Positions 9,763 through 22,059 of a stretch of DNA of 64,000 nucleotides are shown here, piece by piece. A program made the translations under genes and the position numbers. Location of the stretch: positions 9,157 to 73,156 of the forward strand of contig JBCCJA010000012.1 in NCBI GenBank assembly GCA_039045975.1. Direction: 5' to 3'. The notes under the pieces are model-generated. The model was given only the letters and a program-made list of their open reading frames with translations, was not told the DNA's origin and searched no databases. Numbering within the stretch: the first letter of the stretch is position 1; every line of letters starts with the position of its first letter. This DNA comes from JBCCJA01 sp039045975. Lineage in GTDB: Bacteria; Planctomycetota; Planctomycetia; Planctomycetales; Planctomycetaceae.

Positions 9763-11751
9763 ATGGCGAACGGCACCGATCCGGCACCGAGCGACGACGG
9801 ACAGGCCGGCAACATCGAGTCGATGCTCGCCGAAACCCGCCGCTTCGAGCCCCCCGAAGACTTCGTCGCGAACGCGCACGTCGACGCCGACCGCTTCGCC
9901 GAACTGACCCGCCTCGCCGACGACGACCCCGCGGGCTTCTGGGGTACGCAGGCGCTCGAGCATCTCACCTGGTCGAAGCCGTTCGACCGCGTGATGGAAG
10001 GCACGATGCCGGAGACGAGGTGGTTCCTCGGCGGGGAACTCAACGCGTCGGTCCAGTGCCTCGACCGACACCTCGATTCGTGGCGGAAGAACAAGGCCGC
10101 GATCATCTGGGAGGGCGAGCCCGGCGACACACGCGTCCTCACGTACCTCGACCTGCACCGCGAGGTCTGCAAGTTCGCGAACGTGCTCGACAAGCTCGGC
10201 GTCGTACCGGGCGACCGCGTCACGATCTATCTGCCGATGATCCCGGAGGCGGCGATCGCGATGCTCGCCTGCGCCCGCGTCGGCGCGACCCACTCCGTGA
10301 TCTTCGGCGGCTTCAGCGCCGAGGCGGTCGCCGACCGCAACAACGACGCCGCCGCGAAACTCGTCATCACCGCCGACGGCGGCTGGCGTCGCGGCCAAGA
10401 GGTGCCGCTGAAACGGGCCGTCGACGACGCGCTGGAGAAGTCGCCGACCGTCGAACACGTCGTCGTCGTCCGTCGCACCGACACGCCCCACGTCAAAATG
10501 GTGCCCGACCGCGACTACTGGTGGCACGACCTGATGGAGTCGGCCGACGCCGACCGCCCGGCGACCGACGTCGATTCCGAGCACCCGCTATTCATCCTCT
10601 ACACGTCCGGCAGCACCGGGAAGCCGAAAGGCGTCGTCCACTCGACCGCCGGCTACATGCTCGGCGCGGCGATGACGTCGAAGTGGACCTTCGATCTTAA
10701 GGAAGAAGACACGTATTGGTGCACGGCCGACGTCGGCTGGATCACCGGGCATTCTTATATCGTTTACGGCCCGCTGGCGAACGGCGCGACGACGCTGATG
10801 TACGAGGGCGCCCCCGACTGGCCCGACCGCGGCCGGCTGTGGGAGATCGTCGAAAAGTATAGAGTTAATATATTTTATACAGCCCCGACCGCAGTCCGTG
10901 CGTTTATTAAATGGGGCGAAGACTGGCCGGCCCGGTACGACCTGTCGAGCCTCCGCCTGCTCGGCTCGGTCGGGGAGCCGATCAACCCCGAGGCCTGGGT
11001 CTGGTACCGGGAACACATCGGCGGCGGCGTCTGTCCGATCACCGACACCTATTGGCAGACCGAGACCGGCGGCCACGTCGTCGCCCCGCTGCCCGGGGCG
11101 ATCGCGACCAAGCCCGGCAGCTGCATGCGGCCGCTGCCGGGCATCGCCGCGACGATCGTCGACGAACAGGGGCAGGAGGTCCCGCCGGGGCAGGGCGGAC
11201 TCCTCGTCATCACGCGGCCGTGGCCGCACATGCTGCGGACCGTGCACGGCGACCACGAGCGGTTCTTGAGCACCTACTTCGGCAAGATCCCCGGGTGCTA
11301 CTTCGCCGGGGACGGCGCCCGCCGCGACGAGGACGGCGACTTCTGGGTCATGGGGCGCGTCGACGACGTGCTCAACGTCTCGGGGCACCGCCTGTCGACG
11401 ATGGAACTCGAATCGGCCCTCGTCTCGCACGAGACGGTCGCCGAGGCCGCCGTCGTCGGCTTCCCCCACGATATTAAGGGCGAGGGCATCTGCTGCTTCG
11501 TGACGCTGAAATCGCAGACGCCGCCGCCCGACCTGCGGGCCGACCTGAAGGACCACGTCCGCTCCGTCATCGGCGCGATCGCCAGCCCCGACGTGATCCG
11601 TTTCGCCGTCGGGCTGCCGAAGACCCGCAGCGGAAAGATCATGCGGCGGCTGCTCCGCGACATCGCCGCCGGCCGGGAGTCGACCGGGGACACGACGACA
11701 CTCGAAGACTTCGGCGTCCTCGCGAAACTCCGCGAGGCCGAGAACGACTGA
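9763..11751 (+). CDS. acs: Acetyl-CoA synthetase (AMP-forming)
   Basis: A 662-residue ANL-superfamily enzyme that activates acetate with ATP and CoA to acetyl-CoA. Typical Acs length is about 650. The ATP-binding P-loop YTSGSTGKPKGVVHST is at about residue 279 and the C-terminal motif PKTRSGKIMRR, which carries the lysine normally acetylated to switch the enzyme off, is at about residue 620. The ATG at 9763 was chosen over one at 9724 because GGAGAGAG sits 5-10 bases upstream. The gene stands alone and is divergent from the DHOR gene; the promoter must be in the 188 bases between them. One patch (10858-10895) uses unusually AT-rich codons (AGA, GTT AAT, ATA, TTT) in an otherwise GC-rich gene without changing the protein motif. 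Confidence 0.96.
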   Translation: MANGTDPAPSDDGQAGNIESMLAETRRFEPPEDFVANAHVDADRFAELTRLADDDPAGFWGTQALEHLTWSKPFDRVMEGTMPETRWFLGGELNASVQCLDRHLDSWRKNKAAIIWEGEPGDTRVLTYLDLHREVCKFANVLDKLGVVPGDRVTIYLPMIPEAAIAMLACARVGATHSVIFGGFSAEAVADRNNDAAAKLVITADGGWRRGQEVPLKRAVDDALEKSPTVEHVVVVRRTDTPHVKMVPDRDYWWHDLMESADADRPATDVDSEHPLFILYTSGSTGKPKGVVHSTAGYMLGAAMTSKWTFDLKEEDTYWCTADVGWITGHSYIVYGPLANGATTLMYEGAPDWPDRGRLWEIVEKYRVNIFYTAPTAVRAFIKWGEDWPARYDLSSLRLLGSVGEPINPEAWVWYREHIGGGVCPITDTYWQTETGGHVVAPLPGAIATKPGSCMRPLPGIAATIVDEQGQEVPPGQGGLLVITRPWPHMLRTVHGDHERFLSTYFGKIPGCYFAGDGARRDEDGDFWVMGRVDDVLNVSGHRLSTMELESALVSHETVAEAAVVGFPHDIKGEGICCFVTLKSQTPPPDLRADLKDHVRSVIGAIASPDVIRFAVGLPKTRSGKIMRRLLRDIAAGRESTGDTTTLEDFGVLAKLREAEND

Positions 11752-11782
11752 CCTCCTGTCATGAACGTTCGACCGCCGCGAG

Positions 11783-14920
<3,138 letters not shown>

Positions 14921-15037
14921 ATCGGTCCCGGCCGTCGCGACGTCGGCTTCGATTTTCTACGACCCGAAGTCCCGGCCCGGCTTTGGCGTGTTGTTCGATG
15001 TAATCCCGATCGGGCCCGGCGACACCCCGTCGACGGT

Positions 15038-16369
15038 TCAGTCCGCGAGCACGGTGACGGCTTCGCCGTCTGTGAGGCGTTCCAGGTGGGCGTCGACGAC
15101 CCGGTCGCCCGGAACAACGCCCGCGACGATCTCGATCCGGGCCCCCTCGTCGACACCGGTCGTGACGCCCACGACGCGGACGACGTCGTCCGCGCCGAGC
15201 GCGTAAACGTAGGCGTCCCCCGACTCGCCGAAGCGGACCGCCCGGGCCGGCAGGACCGCGACCGCGGGCCGCTCGCCGAGGGTGATCGTCGCCTCGCCGA
15301 ACATCCCCGGCAGATACTTTCCGTCCGCGTTTTCGAGTTCCGCCTCGACGAGCATCGTCCGCGTGTTCGGGTCGAGTGCGCCGCCGACGCGAGTCACCGT
15401 CGTTTCGATTTCCCTCTCGCCCTCAAAAGACGGCAGACGCAGAGCCAACATGTCGCCCCGGTCGACGAACGCCGCGTCGGCTTCCGGGACGGGCACGTGA
15501 ATGCGGACCCTGTCGACCCGGCTGACGACGAACAGCGGCTCTCCCCGCCCTGCGTCGGCGGTCCCGAGCACGAGGTTGCCCGGCTCGGCCATGCGTTCTG
15601 TCACGACCGCGTCGAACGGCGCTTTGATCTCCGCGTAGTCGATCAGGACATCGAGTTCTTCGAGTTCCCGGCGGGCGATGAGCGTTTCGGCCTTCGCCGC
15701 GTCGAGATCGGCTTCCGCCGCCGCCGCTTTCGCCCGGGCGACGGCCACGTCCGCCCCGGCGGCCACGATCGCGGCCCGCACCGATTCGACGGCGGCCCGA
15801 TCGGCGTCGCGTTTCTTGCGGACCTCGTCGAGCATCCGACGCTCCAGCGAACGCCGCTCGACGAGGTCTTCGGTCCTCGCGAATTCCGCGACGGCCGCCG
15901 CCAACGAGGCCTCAGCCCGGCCGGCTTCGGACCGGGCCCGTTCCAGCATCGCCCCGGCACTTTTGACGTTCGCGGCCGCCAGTTGCACGCCCGCTTCGGC
16001 CTGCCGTTCGTTCGACAGGCGCCGCTCGATGCGGGCTTCGAGGACGGCCCGCCGTTTCACCATTTCCGGCACGTCGACGACCGCGAGCACCTGGCCCGCC
16101 CGCACCGCGTCGCCGATATCGGCTTTCACGGCCCGCAGGTAGCCGTCGACCTTCGACCGGAGCTCGGCCGTGAAGAAAGCCCGCACCGTCGCCGGCTGCG
16201 TGCTCGTGCGGGTGACGGTCTCCGTCGAGACCGGGACGGCACGGACAACCGTCGGCGAGGCACTTTTCGTCGCGACCGACTGTTCAACGCTTTGCTGATT
16301 CGTGCAGCCACTCCACATGACCGAGCCGGCCAATACGAGCGGGACGAGGCGGGCCGGCGTTCGTGTCAT
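15038..16369 (-). CDS. RND efflux periplasmic adaptor (membrane fusion protein, HlyD/AcrA type)
   Basis: A 443-residue lipoprotein (lipobox VMWSGC, Cys at about residue 22) that links the RND pump to the outer-membrane channel. Early residues (about 60-105) form half of a lipoyl/barrel-sandwich domain (VRAFFTAELRSKVDGYLRAV, GDAVRAGQVLAVVDVPEM). Residues about 110-250 form a long, Ala/Arg/Glu-rich alpha-helical hairpin. After it the second lipoyl half (DYAEIKAPFDAVVTERMAEP), a beta-barrel domain (VHVPVPEADAAF) and a membrane-proximal domain (VLPARAVRFGESGDAYVYAL) follow in the normal order. It is the first gene of the leftward operon with the permease, and is transcribed divergently from the TolC-like gene. 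Confidence 0.95.
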   Translation of the reverse strand: MTRTPARLVPLVLAGSVMWSGCTNQQSVEQSVATKSASPTVVRAVPVSTETVTRTSTQPATVRAFFTAELRSKVDGYLRAVKADIGDAVRAGQVLAVVDVPEMVKRRAVLEARIERRLSNERQAEAGVQLAAANVKSAGAMLERARSEAGRAEASLAAAVAEFARTEDLVERRSLERRMLDEVRKKRDADRAAVESVRAAIVAAGADVAVARAKAAAAEADLDAAKAETLIARRELEELDVLIDYAEIKAPFDAVVTERMAEPGNLVLGTADAGRGEPLFVVSRVDRVRIHVPVPEADAAFVDRGDMLALRLPSFEGEREIETTVTRVGGALDPNTRTMLVEAELENADGKYLPGMFGEATITLGERPAVAVLPARAVRFGESGDAYVYALGADDVVRVVGVTTGVDEGARIEIVAGVVPGDRVVDAHLERLTDGEAVTVLAD

Positions 16370-16668
16370 GGCCGAAAAGCGTGTCAGGCGAATCGTTTGC
16401 GGGCGACGGGAGCGTACACACCGTGAACGGGCTCCGGCACGTGTCGCCGGTATCGGTCAAAGGACTCTGCGGCTCGCCGACCACGCCAGTCGCTGCGACC
16501 GACACCTCCGGAGGGACCGTAGGAGCCCCGACGAACGGCCCACGCTTCCGCGTCGCGAACGCCGAACGGCCCGACCGGTGCCGCCCGTGTGCCGGCGGGA
16601 CCGATGGGACCGTTACGAGGCGACGGCGCGGGAATACCGACGCGGGCCCGGTGGAAAGGACTTTGTTG
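16370..16668. promoter_or_regulatory. Divergent intergenic region of the efflux system
   Basis: These 299 bases separate the adaptor (-) from the outer-membrane factor (+) and must hold the promoters of both halves of the tripartite pump. No regulator gene is encoded here. I could not identify -35/-10 boxes or an operator with confidence. An open frame extends the + strand gene back to 16363, but the translated stretch is Arg/Pro/Gly-rich without a signal and would overlap the adaptor's start, so I treat it as non-coding. Confidence 0.4.
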
Positions 16669-18498
16669 ATGTTCCGTTCGGTCGACCGACCGCTCGCGCT
16701 ATGGCTCGCCGTGACGGCCACAGGCTGTGCCGCCACCGGGCACGTCGCCGGCCGGAGCGGCCCCACTCCGCCGGAGGTCATCGCGACCGATCCCAACGCG
16801 GGAGTGGAGGCGACCGCACCCGATTCCGCCGCCGAAGCCGTCCCCGACAGCCTCATCGCGGCCATGGCGCCCCAGACCGTCCGAGAGCGGACGACGGCTC
16901 GCCCTGCCACCCGACGCGAAGCCGCGGTCGTACCGGTCTCGGCCGAGAGCAGCGTCGACGCCGGGCATCGCAACGAGCCGCTCGTCGGCACGCTGACGGT
17001 CGAGGGGAAGACCTACGACATCGAACTCGTCGATCGTCAACGGTCCGGCGTCCTGACGTCTTCGCAGGTCGCGGGCGAGCCGGTACGGCTGGCCGATGGC
17101 GAGACGTCGACCGTCCCGCCGGCCCCGGCCCCCGAGGCGCTGAACGCGACCACGCTCGACCCGCAGGTCTGGTCGGAGCCGGCTCCGGTCGTCCGGGCCG
17201 AAGCGGCAGATATCTTCGAACTGAACCTGCCGACGGCCCTCTCGATGGTCGGCGGCCGCCACCCGGTCGTCGGACTTGCCCGTTGGCGGGTGCAGGCGGC
17301 TTATGCCGAACTCGACCGCGCGAATGTCCTCTGGCTGCCCTCGATCCGTCCCGGCTTCTCGTTCCACCGTCACGACGGGAACTATCAGGCCAGCGACGGG
17401 TCGATCATCGACGTGAACCGCAACTCCTTTCAGTACGGGCTCGGCAATAACGCGACGGGGGCCGGGACGACGCCGAACCCGGGCGTCGTCGCCACGTTCC
17501 ACGTCGCCGACGCGATCTTCGCCCCCGAGATCGCCGAGAAGGCCGCGTGGGCGAGCGGACACGCCGCCACCGCGGCCACGAACCGGCAACTGCTCGACGT
17601 AGCCCTCGCCTACCAACGGCTCGTCGGGGCCGAACAAGACGCGCGGATCCTCGACGTGTCCCGCGGCCGGACCGCCGAACTCGCGAAGCTGACGGCCGAC
17701 TTCGCCGAAGCCGGCGAGGGCCTGCAAGCCGACGCCGACCGGCTGCAGACCGAACTCGCCCTCGTCGGGAATCGATCGGCCGAGGCACGGGAGCGGTCCG
17801 GGACGGCGTCGATCCGCCTCGCCGAAGCGGCCAGCATCGGCGGCTCGCGACGGCTCGTGCCGCTCGACTTCACGGCGTTGCCGGTCGACCTCGGGCTCGA
17901 CGTCGGAGACACCGCGTCGCTCGTCGCGTCGGGGCTGTCGCGACGGCCCGAACTCAAGGAGGCCCAAGCCCTCGTCGCCGCCGCCTGCGAAGCCCACCGG
18001 CGACAGAAGTACGCCCCCTTCGTCCCAAGCGTCCTGCTCGGTTTCAGTGCCGGCGGCTTCGGCGGCGGACTGGGCAGCACGCTCGCCGACGTCGAAGACC
18101 GATACGACTTCGACGCCGCCGTCACCTGGGAAGTCCGCAATCTCGGCTTCGGCGAGTCGGCCGCCCGCCGCCGCACCCGCGCCGAGATCCAGCAGGCCCG
18201 TTACGAAAAGCTCCGCCGGCTCGACCGCGTCGCCCGCGAAATTTCCGAGGCCCACACGCAAGTGATCCACCGCAGCGAGCGGGTCGCGATCACCGAGCGG
18301 GCCGTCTCCGCCGCCGCCGACTCGTACGAACGCAATCTCCGCCGCATCCGCGACGGCCAGGGCATCCCACTCGAAGTCCTGCAGTCGCTGCGGGCCTACG
18401 AAGACGCCCAGCGGGAGTACCTGCGGGCCGTGATCGACTACAACGAGGCGCAATTCACCCTCGGGTGGGCCCTCGGCTGGCCGGTCCGGGCCTCGTAG
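16669..18498 (+). CDS. TolC-family outer-membrane efflux lipoprotein
   Basis: A 609-residue outer-membrane factor. The ATG at 16669 has GGAAAGGA eight bases upstream and gives a clean lipoprotein signal (ALWLAVTATGCAATG, Cys at about residue 19); a longer open frame upstream lacks a signal. Residues about 30-190 are a Pro/Ala/Thr-rich linker without recognisable fold, longer than in E. coli TolC or OprM. The TolC repeat unit follows (LPTALSMVGGRHPVVGLARW; later RRLDRVAREISEAHTQVIHR and DSYERNLRRIRDGQGIPLEV), ending in YNEAQFTLGWALGWPVRAS. It is divergent from the adaptor and permease genes and very probably forms one tripartite pump with them. Confidence 0.9.
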   Translation: MFRSVDRPLALWLAVTATGCAATGHVAGRSGPTPPEVIATDPNAGVEATAPDSAAEAVPDSLIAAMAPQTVRERTTARPATRREAAVVPVSAESSVDAGHRNEPLVGTLTVEGKTYDIELVDRQRSGVLTSSQVAGEPVRLADGETSTVPPAPAPEALNATTLDPQVWSEPAPVVRAEAADIFELNLPTALSMVGGRHPVVGLARWRVQAAYAELDRANVLWLPSIRPGFSFHRHDGNYQASDGSIIDVNRNSFQYGLGNNATGAGTTPNPGVVATFHVADAIFAPEIAEKAAWASGHAATAATNRQLLDVALAYQRLVGAEQDARILDVSRGRTAELAKLTADFAEAGEGLQADADRLQTELALVGNRSAEARERSGTASIRLAEAASIGGSRRLVPLDFTALPVDLGLDVGDTASLVASGLSRRPELKEAQALVAAACEAHRRQKYAPFVPSVLLGFSAGGFGGGLGSTLADVEDRYDFDAAVTWEVRNLGFGESAARRRTRAEIQQARYEKLRRLDRVAREISEAHTQVIHRSERVAITERAVSAAADSYERNLRRIRDGQGIPLEVLQSLRAYEDAQREYLRAVIDYNEAQFTLGWALGWPVRAS

Positions 18499-18660
18499 TC
18501 TGCCTGTCCGATGCGTCGCCCGCGGTCGCGGCGAGGATGATTCACTGCGGCCGGCCGGGTAAGGAAACGCCGTCCCGCTGAGGTCGCTCACGCCCCGACG
18601 CCGCGATACGCTGACGGTTTGCGGCCGACCGTCTCCCGACGGCCGGCCGCGGTGAGATCA

Positions 18661-18681
18661 CGCCCGGCGTCAAGCCGGGCG
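18661..18681. repeat. 8-bp perfect hairpin upstream of argF
   Basis: CGCCCGGC (18661-18668) and GCCGGGCG (18674-18681) form a perfect stem around a five-base loop GTCAA. It lies 162 bases after the TolC-like stop and 22 bases before the argF start. It could be a terminator (there is no T-run), an attenuator hairpin near the ribosome site, or one of the short palindromes scattered in this genome; its core CCGGCGTCAAGCCGG resembles the one at 45525. Confidence 0.55.
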
Positions 18682-18703
18682 TCGCCCGTTTCAGGACCGC
18701 GCG

Positions 18704-19618
18704 ATGAAGCACCTGCTGACGCTCGCCGACTGGTCGGCCGACGAAATCACCGCCGCCGTTTCGCTCGCGATCGAGTTGAAACGGAAGGCGGCCGACGGGC
18801 TCCGCGAGCCGCTGCTCGCCGGCAAGTTCCTCGTCCAGGTCTTCGATAAGCCGTCGCTACGCACCCGCACCAGCTTCGACGCGGCGATGGCCCGCCACGG
18901 CGGCTCGGCCTCGTTCATGACCTCGAAGGAGGCCGGATGGGTCGGCGGGCGGGAGAAGCTCGAAGACGTCGCGACCGTCCTCGGCTCGATGGCCGACGCG
19001 ATCGTGATCCGGACCTTCTCCCAGCAGCTCGTCGCCGACGTCGCCGCGGCCGCCGGCGTGCCGGTCATCAACGCGTTGACCGACGACTCACACCCGATGC
19101 AGGCCCTCGCCGACGTCATGACGATGCGGGAGGCGACCGGAAAGGTCACCGGCGCGAAGCTCGTCTTCGTCGGCGACGGCAACAACGTCGCCAAATCGCT
19201 GGCGATCGCCGCGGGCAAGCTCGGCTTTTCTTTCACGCTGTGCGCGCCCGAGGGCTACGCCTTCTCCGACGCGACGACGGCCGACCTCAAAGCTGCGGGC
19301 GTCGACTCGGCCGTCACGGTCACGGCCGATCCTGACGCGGCCGTCACCGGCGCCGACTTCGTCTACACCGACGTCTGGACGTCGATGGGCCAAGAGGCCG
19401 AAAAGCAAAAGCGGCTCGCCGACTTCGCCGGCTATCAAGTCGACGAAAAACTCATGGCGTCGGCACCGGAGCGGTGCAAATTCCTCCACTGCCTGCCGGC
19501 CCACCGCGGCGAAGAAGTGACCGCCGGCGTCATCGACGGGCCCCAAAGCCTCGTCTTCATCGAAGCCGAAAACCGCATGCACACAGCGGCGGCGGTGCTA
19601 GCAACGCTGATCGCCTGA
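18704..19618 (+). CDS. argF: Ornithine carbamoyltransferase
   Basis: A 304-residue enzyme making citrulline from ornithine and carbamoyl phosphate in arginine synthesis. The carbamoyl-phosphate loop is present as KPSLRTRTSF (residues 49-58), followed by the second-site residues in TSKEAGWVGGREKLED, and the catalytic HCLPAHRGEEV at about residue 262. TDDSHPMQALAD (about residue 125) is the third conserved block. Length matches the family (about 305-330). The start is the only ATG near the N-terminus of the conserved fold. No other arg gene is adjacent. The tRNA-Glu lies 39 bases beyond its stop on the other strand, so argF is probably transcribed alone. Confidence 0.96.
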   Translation: MKHLLTLADWSADEITAAVSLAIELKRKAADGLREPLLAGKFLVQVFDKPSLRTRTSFDAAMARHGGSASFMTSKEAGWVGGREKLEDVATVLGSMADAIVIRTFSQQLVADVAAAAGVPVINALTDDSHPMQALADVMTMREATGKVTGAKLVFVGDGNNVAKSLAIAAGKLGFSFTLCAPEGYAFSDATTADLKAAGVDSAVTVTADPDAAVTGADFVYTDVWTSMGQEAEKQKRLADFAGYQVDEKLMASAPERCKFLHCLPAHRGEEVTAGVIDGPQSLVFIEAENRMHTAAAVLATLIA

Positions 19619-19657
19619 GCTACGAAGGCGGACGCTGCCGCAAGTAGCAACGTCGAG

Positions 19658-19732
19658 TACCCCGTAGGGGATTTGAACCCCTGTCTTCACCGTGAGAGGG
19701 TGATGTCCTGGGCCGGGCTAGACGAACGGGGC
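19658..19732 (-). tRNA. tRNA-Glu (anticodon CTC)
   Basis: On the minus strand a 75-base cloverleaf can be drawn. The anticodon stem is TCACC/GGTGA with loop CTCTCAC, giving anticodon CTC. The T arm is AGGGG-TTCAAAT-CCCCT. The acceptor stem GCCCCGT/ACGGGGT has a G-U at the first pair, where G-C is usual, and the discriminator is A. CCA is not encoded. It ends 39 bases past the argF stop, on the opposite strand. Confidence 0.93.
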
Positions 19733-19829
19733 GTTTGTCTTCGGCTGCGGTACTTTGACCTTCGGCCGTGCGGCGTCAAGTCCGTGACACAGATCGTGCG
19801 GCGTGGGCTCGCTCCGGTCGTGTCGGCGT

Positions 19830-20783
19830 TTACGGCTTGGCGGTGCGGCCGCCGGCCAGCCTTTCCAGAGCCAGCACGAAAACGAATCCCGCGACGGCCC
19901 AGCCGAGCGTCATCCACGTCGTGCCCGCGGCGAAATCGGGCAGTTCGAAGGCGTACCGCTTGAACGACAGCTTCTCGATTTCGGGCGTCAGGTCGGTCTG
20001 GAACGGCCACAGTCTGCGCAGAGAGCCGACCATCAGGCCGGTCAGCACAGCGAGTGTCGTCGCCGTTTTCTTTTCCAAAAGCCACTTCAGCAGCTTGCTG
20101 AAGCTTAAGATGCCGATGACGAGGCCGCCCGCGAACGCGGCGAGTTCGACCAACATCGCCGTCGGCGGCAGCGAGACGCTCTTCAATGCGTCTTTGACGA
20201 CGTGGACCATTTCCAGGATGCGGTCATACGCCCCGAGCACGAGCAGCATGTAGCTGCCGCTGATGCCGGGCAGGATCATCGCCGTGATCGCGATCGCCCC
20301 GCAGACGAACAGATAGAGCGGCCCGCCCGGCGGGTTCTGCAGCGTGTCGAGCCCGACGAGCACGAAGGCGGCGACCGCCGCGACGGCCGCCGCGGCGATC
20401 CGCACACCGTCCCACTTCGGCACCATGCGGCCGACGAGGATCGTCGACCCCGCGATCAGGCCGAAGAACGCCGCGAACGTGTCTTGCCGCTTTTCGGTCA
20501 GCAGCCACTCGATCACGCCGGCCAACGCGAACGCCCCGACGACGATGCCGACGGCCAGCGGCACGACGAGCGTCAGGTCGAGCTGGAACACGACCGCCCG
20601 CCAGTTGAGCTGAAGCGCCCGTTTGAAGAGCTTCGCGTCGACCGAACTGACGGCTTTCACGAGACGCTTATAGATCCCGAGGATCAACGCGACCGTGCCG
20701 CCCGAGACCCCGGGGATAACGTCGGCCCCGCCCATCAGAAAACCGCGAAAGACGTGCAGCAGCATCTGGCGGGACGAATCCAC
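19830..20783 (-). CDS. DUF368-family membrane protein (PopT-like undecaprenyl-phosphate flippase candidate)
   Basis: A 317-residue protein with about eight to ten hydrophobic segments. The N-terminus FRGFLMGGADVIPGVSGGT is the family signature, and the second half repeats it in GAIAITAMILPGISGSYMLL, the inverted pair of PGxSG loops typical of DUF368. Members of this family were recently reported to help recycle undecaprenyl phosphate across the membrane; whether that holds here is inference. I placed the start at the GTG at 20783, six bases after GGAGA; an ATG at 20765 would drop six residues. The long open frame upstream is basic and unlike the family. It lies between the tRNA-Glu and the DUF1559 gene, the latter ending 95 bases upstream on the same strand. 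Confidence 0.85.
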   Translation of the reverse strand: MDSSRQMLLHVFRGFLMGGADVIPGVSGGTVALILGIYKRLVKAVSSVDAKLFKRALQLNWRAVVFQLDLTLVVPLAVGIVVGAFALAGVIEWLLTEKRQDTFAAFFGLIAGSTILVGRMVPKWDGVRIAAAAVAAVAAFVLVGLDTLQNPPGGPLYLFVCGAIAITAMILPGISGSYMLLVLGAYDRILEMVHVVKDALKSVSLPPTAMLVELAAFAGGLVIGILSFSKLLKWLLEKKTATTLAVLTGLMVGSLRRLWPFQTDLTPEIEKLSFKRYAFELPDFAAGTTWMTLGWAVAGFVFVLALERLAGGRTAKP

Positions 20784-20878
20784 AGCGTTCTCCGCGGGCG
20801 ACGACCGTCGCGGCTCCGGCGGCCGCGGGCGGCGATCGTAGAACGCCGCCCGGCCCGCCGTCGACGCCGCCGGTCGGT

Positions 20879-21949
20879 TCAGAATTCGCCCAGGACCTCG
20901 CCGCCGCTTCGCGTGCTCAGGTCGCGCCAGAGGCCGAAGTTGATGTTCTCGTTGACCGATCTCACCGACCCGTCGACGAGGCAGACGTTGACTATGCCGG
21001 GGTGATAGCTGCGTGACGTGATCGCGGCGAAAGTGGCGTCGCTGGTCCCGGAGACGTTCTTGCCTTCCTGCCAAGTGCTGAAGTCGACCAGTTCCATCAC
21101 CGCCGGTGAACCGGTCATGTAAGTCAGCCCCGGATGATTTGGCGGAAGAGCCGTCGTAAAGCCCTGGTGATGCGCGCGGCCGTCGGGCCATTCGGTGTGA
21201 CCGGTCGACTTGAATTCGAGATTCGCGGCTGCCATCGCGATGATGTTCTCCAGTTGCGTCACGGCGTCGTCGACGTCGTCATTCGTACTGGGGGGAGTCA
21301 GCGACGCCAGGCTCGCGCCGGCGTTTCTGACGTACAGCGTCCATGCCCGGACTTCGGCGACGAGCAGGGTGTTCGAGAGCCCGTCTGTGAAATCGCCAAA
21401 GTCGTGGTTGCTGTTCGGGTAAACGGCGCCGTTGCCGCCGTCTCCCGTCGACGGGTCGAATACGAACCACTCCCCGAAATTGAAGCCGTACGTCGTCGGA
21501 CGCAGCGTCGGCTTATCGGGATTCGTGGGGTCATCGAAGATCCGGGGCCGTCCCGACTCGGGGTCGGAAGGGCACGAGTAAACCGAGACGTTCAGGTCGT
21601 CGATGATCGGCTGTTCGTCCCATCCGACGGTCAGATCGACGCCGTCAGCGACATTTCCCTGTTCCAAGAAAGCGAGCAGGCGGCCGTGCACGCCCCATGA
21701 GCCGTTTTTCGGCGTCGTATTCACGATCGGCAACCGGATTGCTGCACTCGGTGGCATCTTGCGATACGTGTCGTGGTAGTTGTGGAGGGCGAGGCCGATC
21801 TGTTTGAGGTTGTTCTTACAGCTCGTGCGGCGGGCGGCCTCGCGGGCCTGCTGGACCGCCGGGAGGAGCAGTCCCACGAGGATCGCGATTATCGCGATCA
21901 CCACGAGCAGCTCGATGAGCGTGAAGGCGGGCCGGGCGGAACGGGGCAT
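20879..21949 (-). CDS. DUF1559 (SBP_bac_10) prepilin-like protein
   Basis: A 356-residue member of the family expanded greatly in planctomycetes. The N-terminus has the type IV pilin/pseudopilin head ARPAFTLIELLVVIAIIAIL with cleavage expected before F-T-L-I-E, followed by QQAREAARRTSCKNNLKQIG and ALHNYHDTYRKMPPSAA, the family's N-terminal block. The C-terminus has the typical VNVCLVDGSVRSVNENI, where the DG is the family hallmark. The family is presumed to be exported and surface or pilus associated; function is unknown. Start ATG at 21947-21949. No prepilin peptidase or other pilin gene is near. Confidence 0.93.
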   Translation of the reverse strand: MPRSARPAFTLIELLVVIAIIAILVGLLLPAVQQAREAARRTSCKNNLKQIGLALHNYHDTYRKMPPSAAIRLPIVNTTPKNGSWGVHGRLLAFLEQGNVADGVDLTVGWDEQPIIDDLNVSVYSCPSDPESGRPRIFDDPTNPDKPTLRPTTYGFNFGEWFVFDPSTGDGGNGAVYPNSNHDFGDFTDGLSNTLLVAEVRAWTLYVRNAGASLASLTPPSTNDDVDDAVTQLENIIAMAAANLEFKSTGHTEWPDGRAHHQGFTTALPPNHPGLTYMTGSPAVMELVDFSTWQEGKNVSGTSDATFAAITSRSYHPGIVNVCLVDGSVRSVNENINFGLWRDLSTRSGGEVLGEF

Positions 21950-22059
21950 GGGGAGATCCTGTATGGGAGGGTCGAGCCCGGACTCTGACCTATCCGAGCC
22001 GGAAACGCACCATCCGATTCCGTGACCGCGACCGAATCGTCAGATTTGCGTCATTGCGG

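Noticed and set aside
15086..16426. 446-codon + strand open frame opposite the RND adaptor
   Set aside because: Antisense to a protein with lipobox, lipoyl halves and helical hairpin in order.
16699..18591. 630-codon minus-strand open frame opposite the TolC-like gene
   Set aside because: The TolC motifs are all on the + strand and the antisense translation has no fold-like features; GC-rich DNA gives such frames freely.
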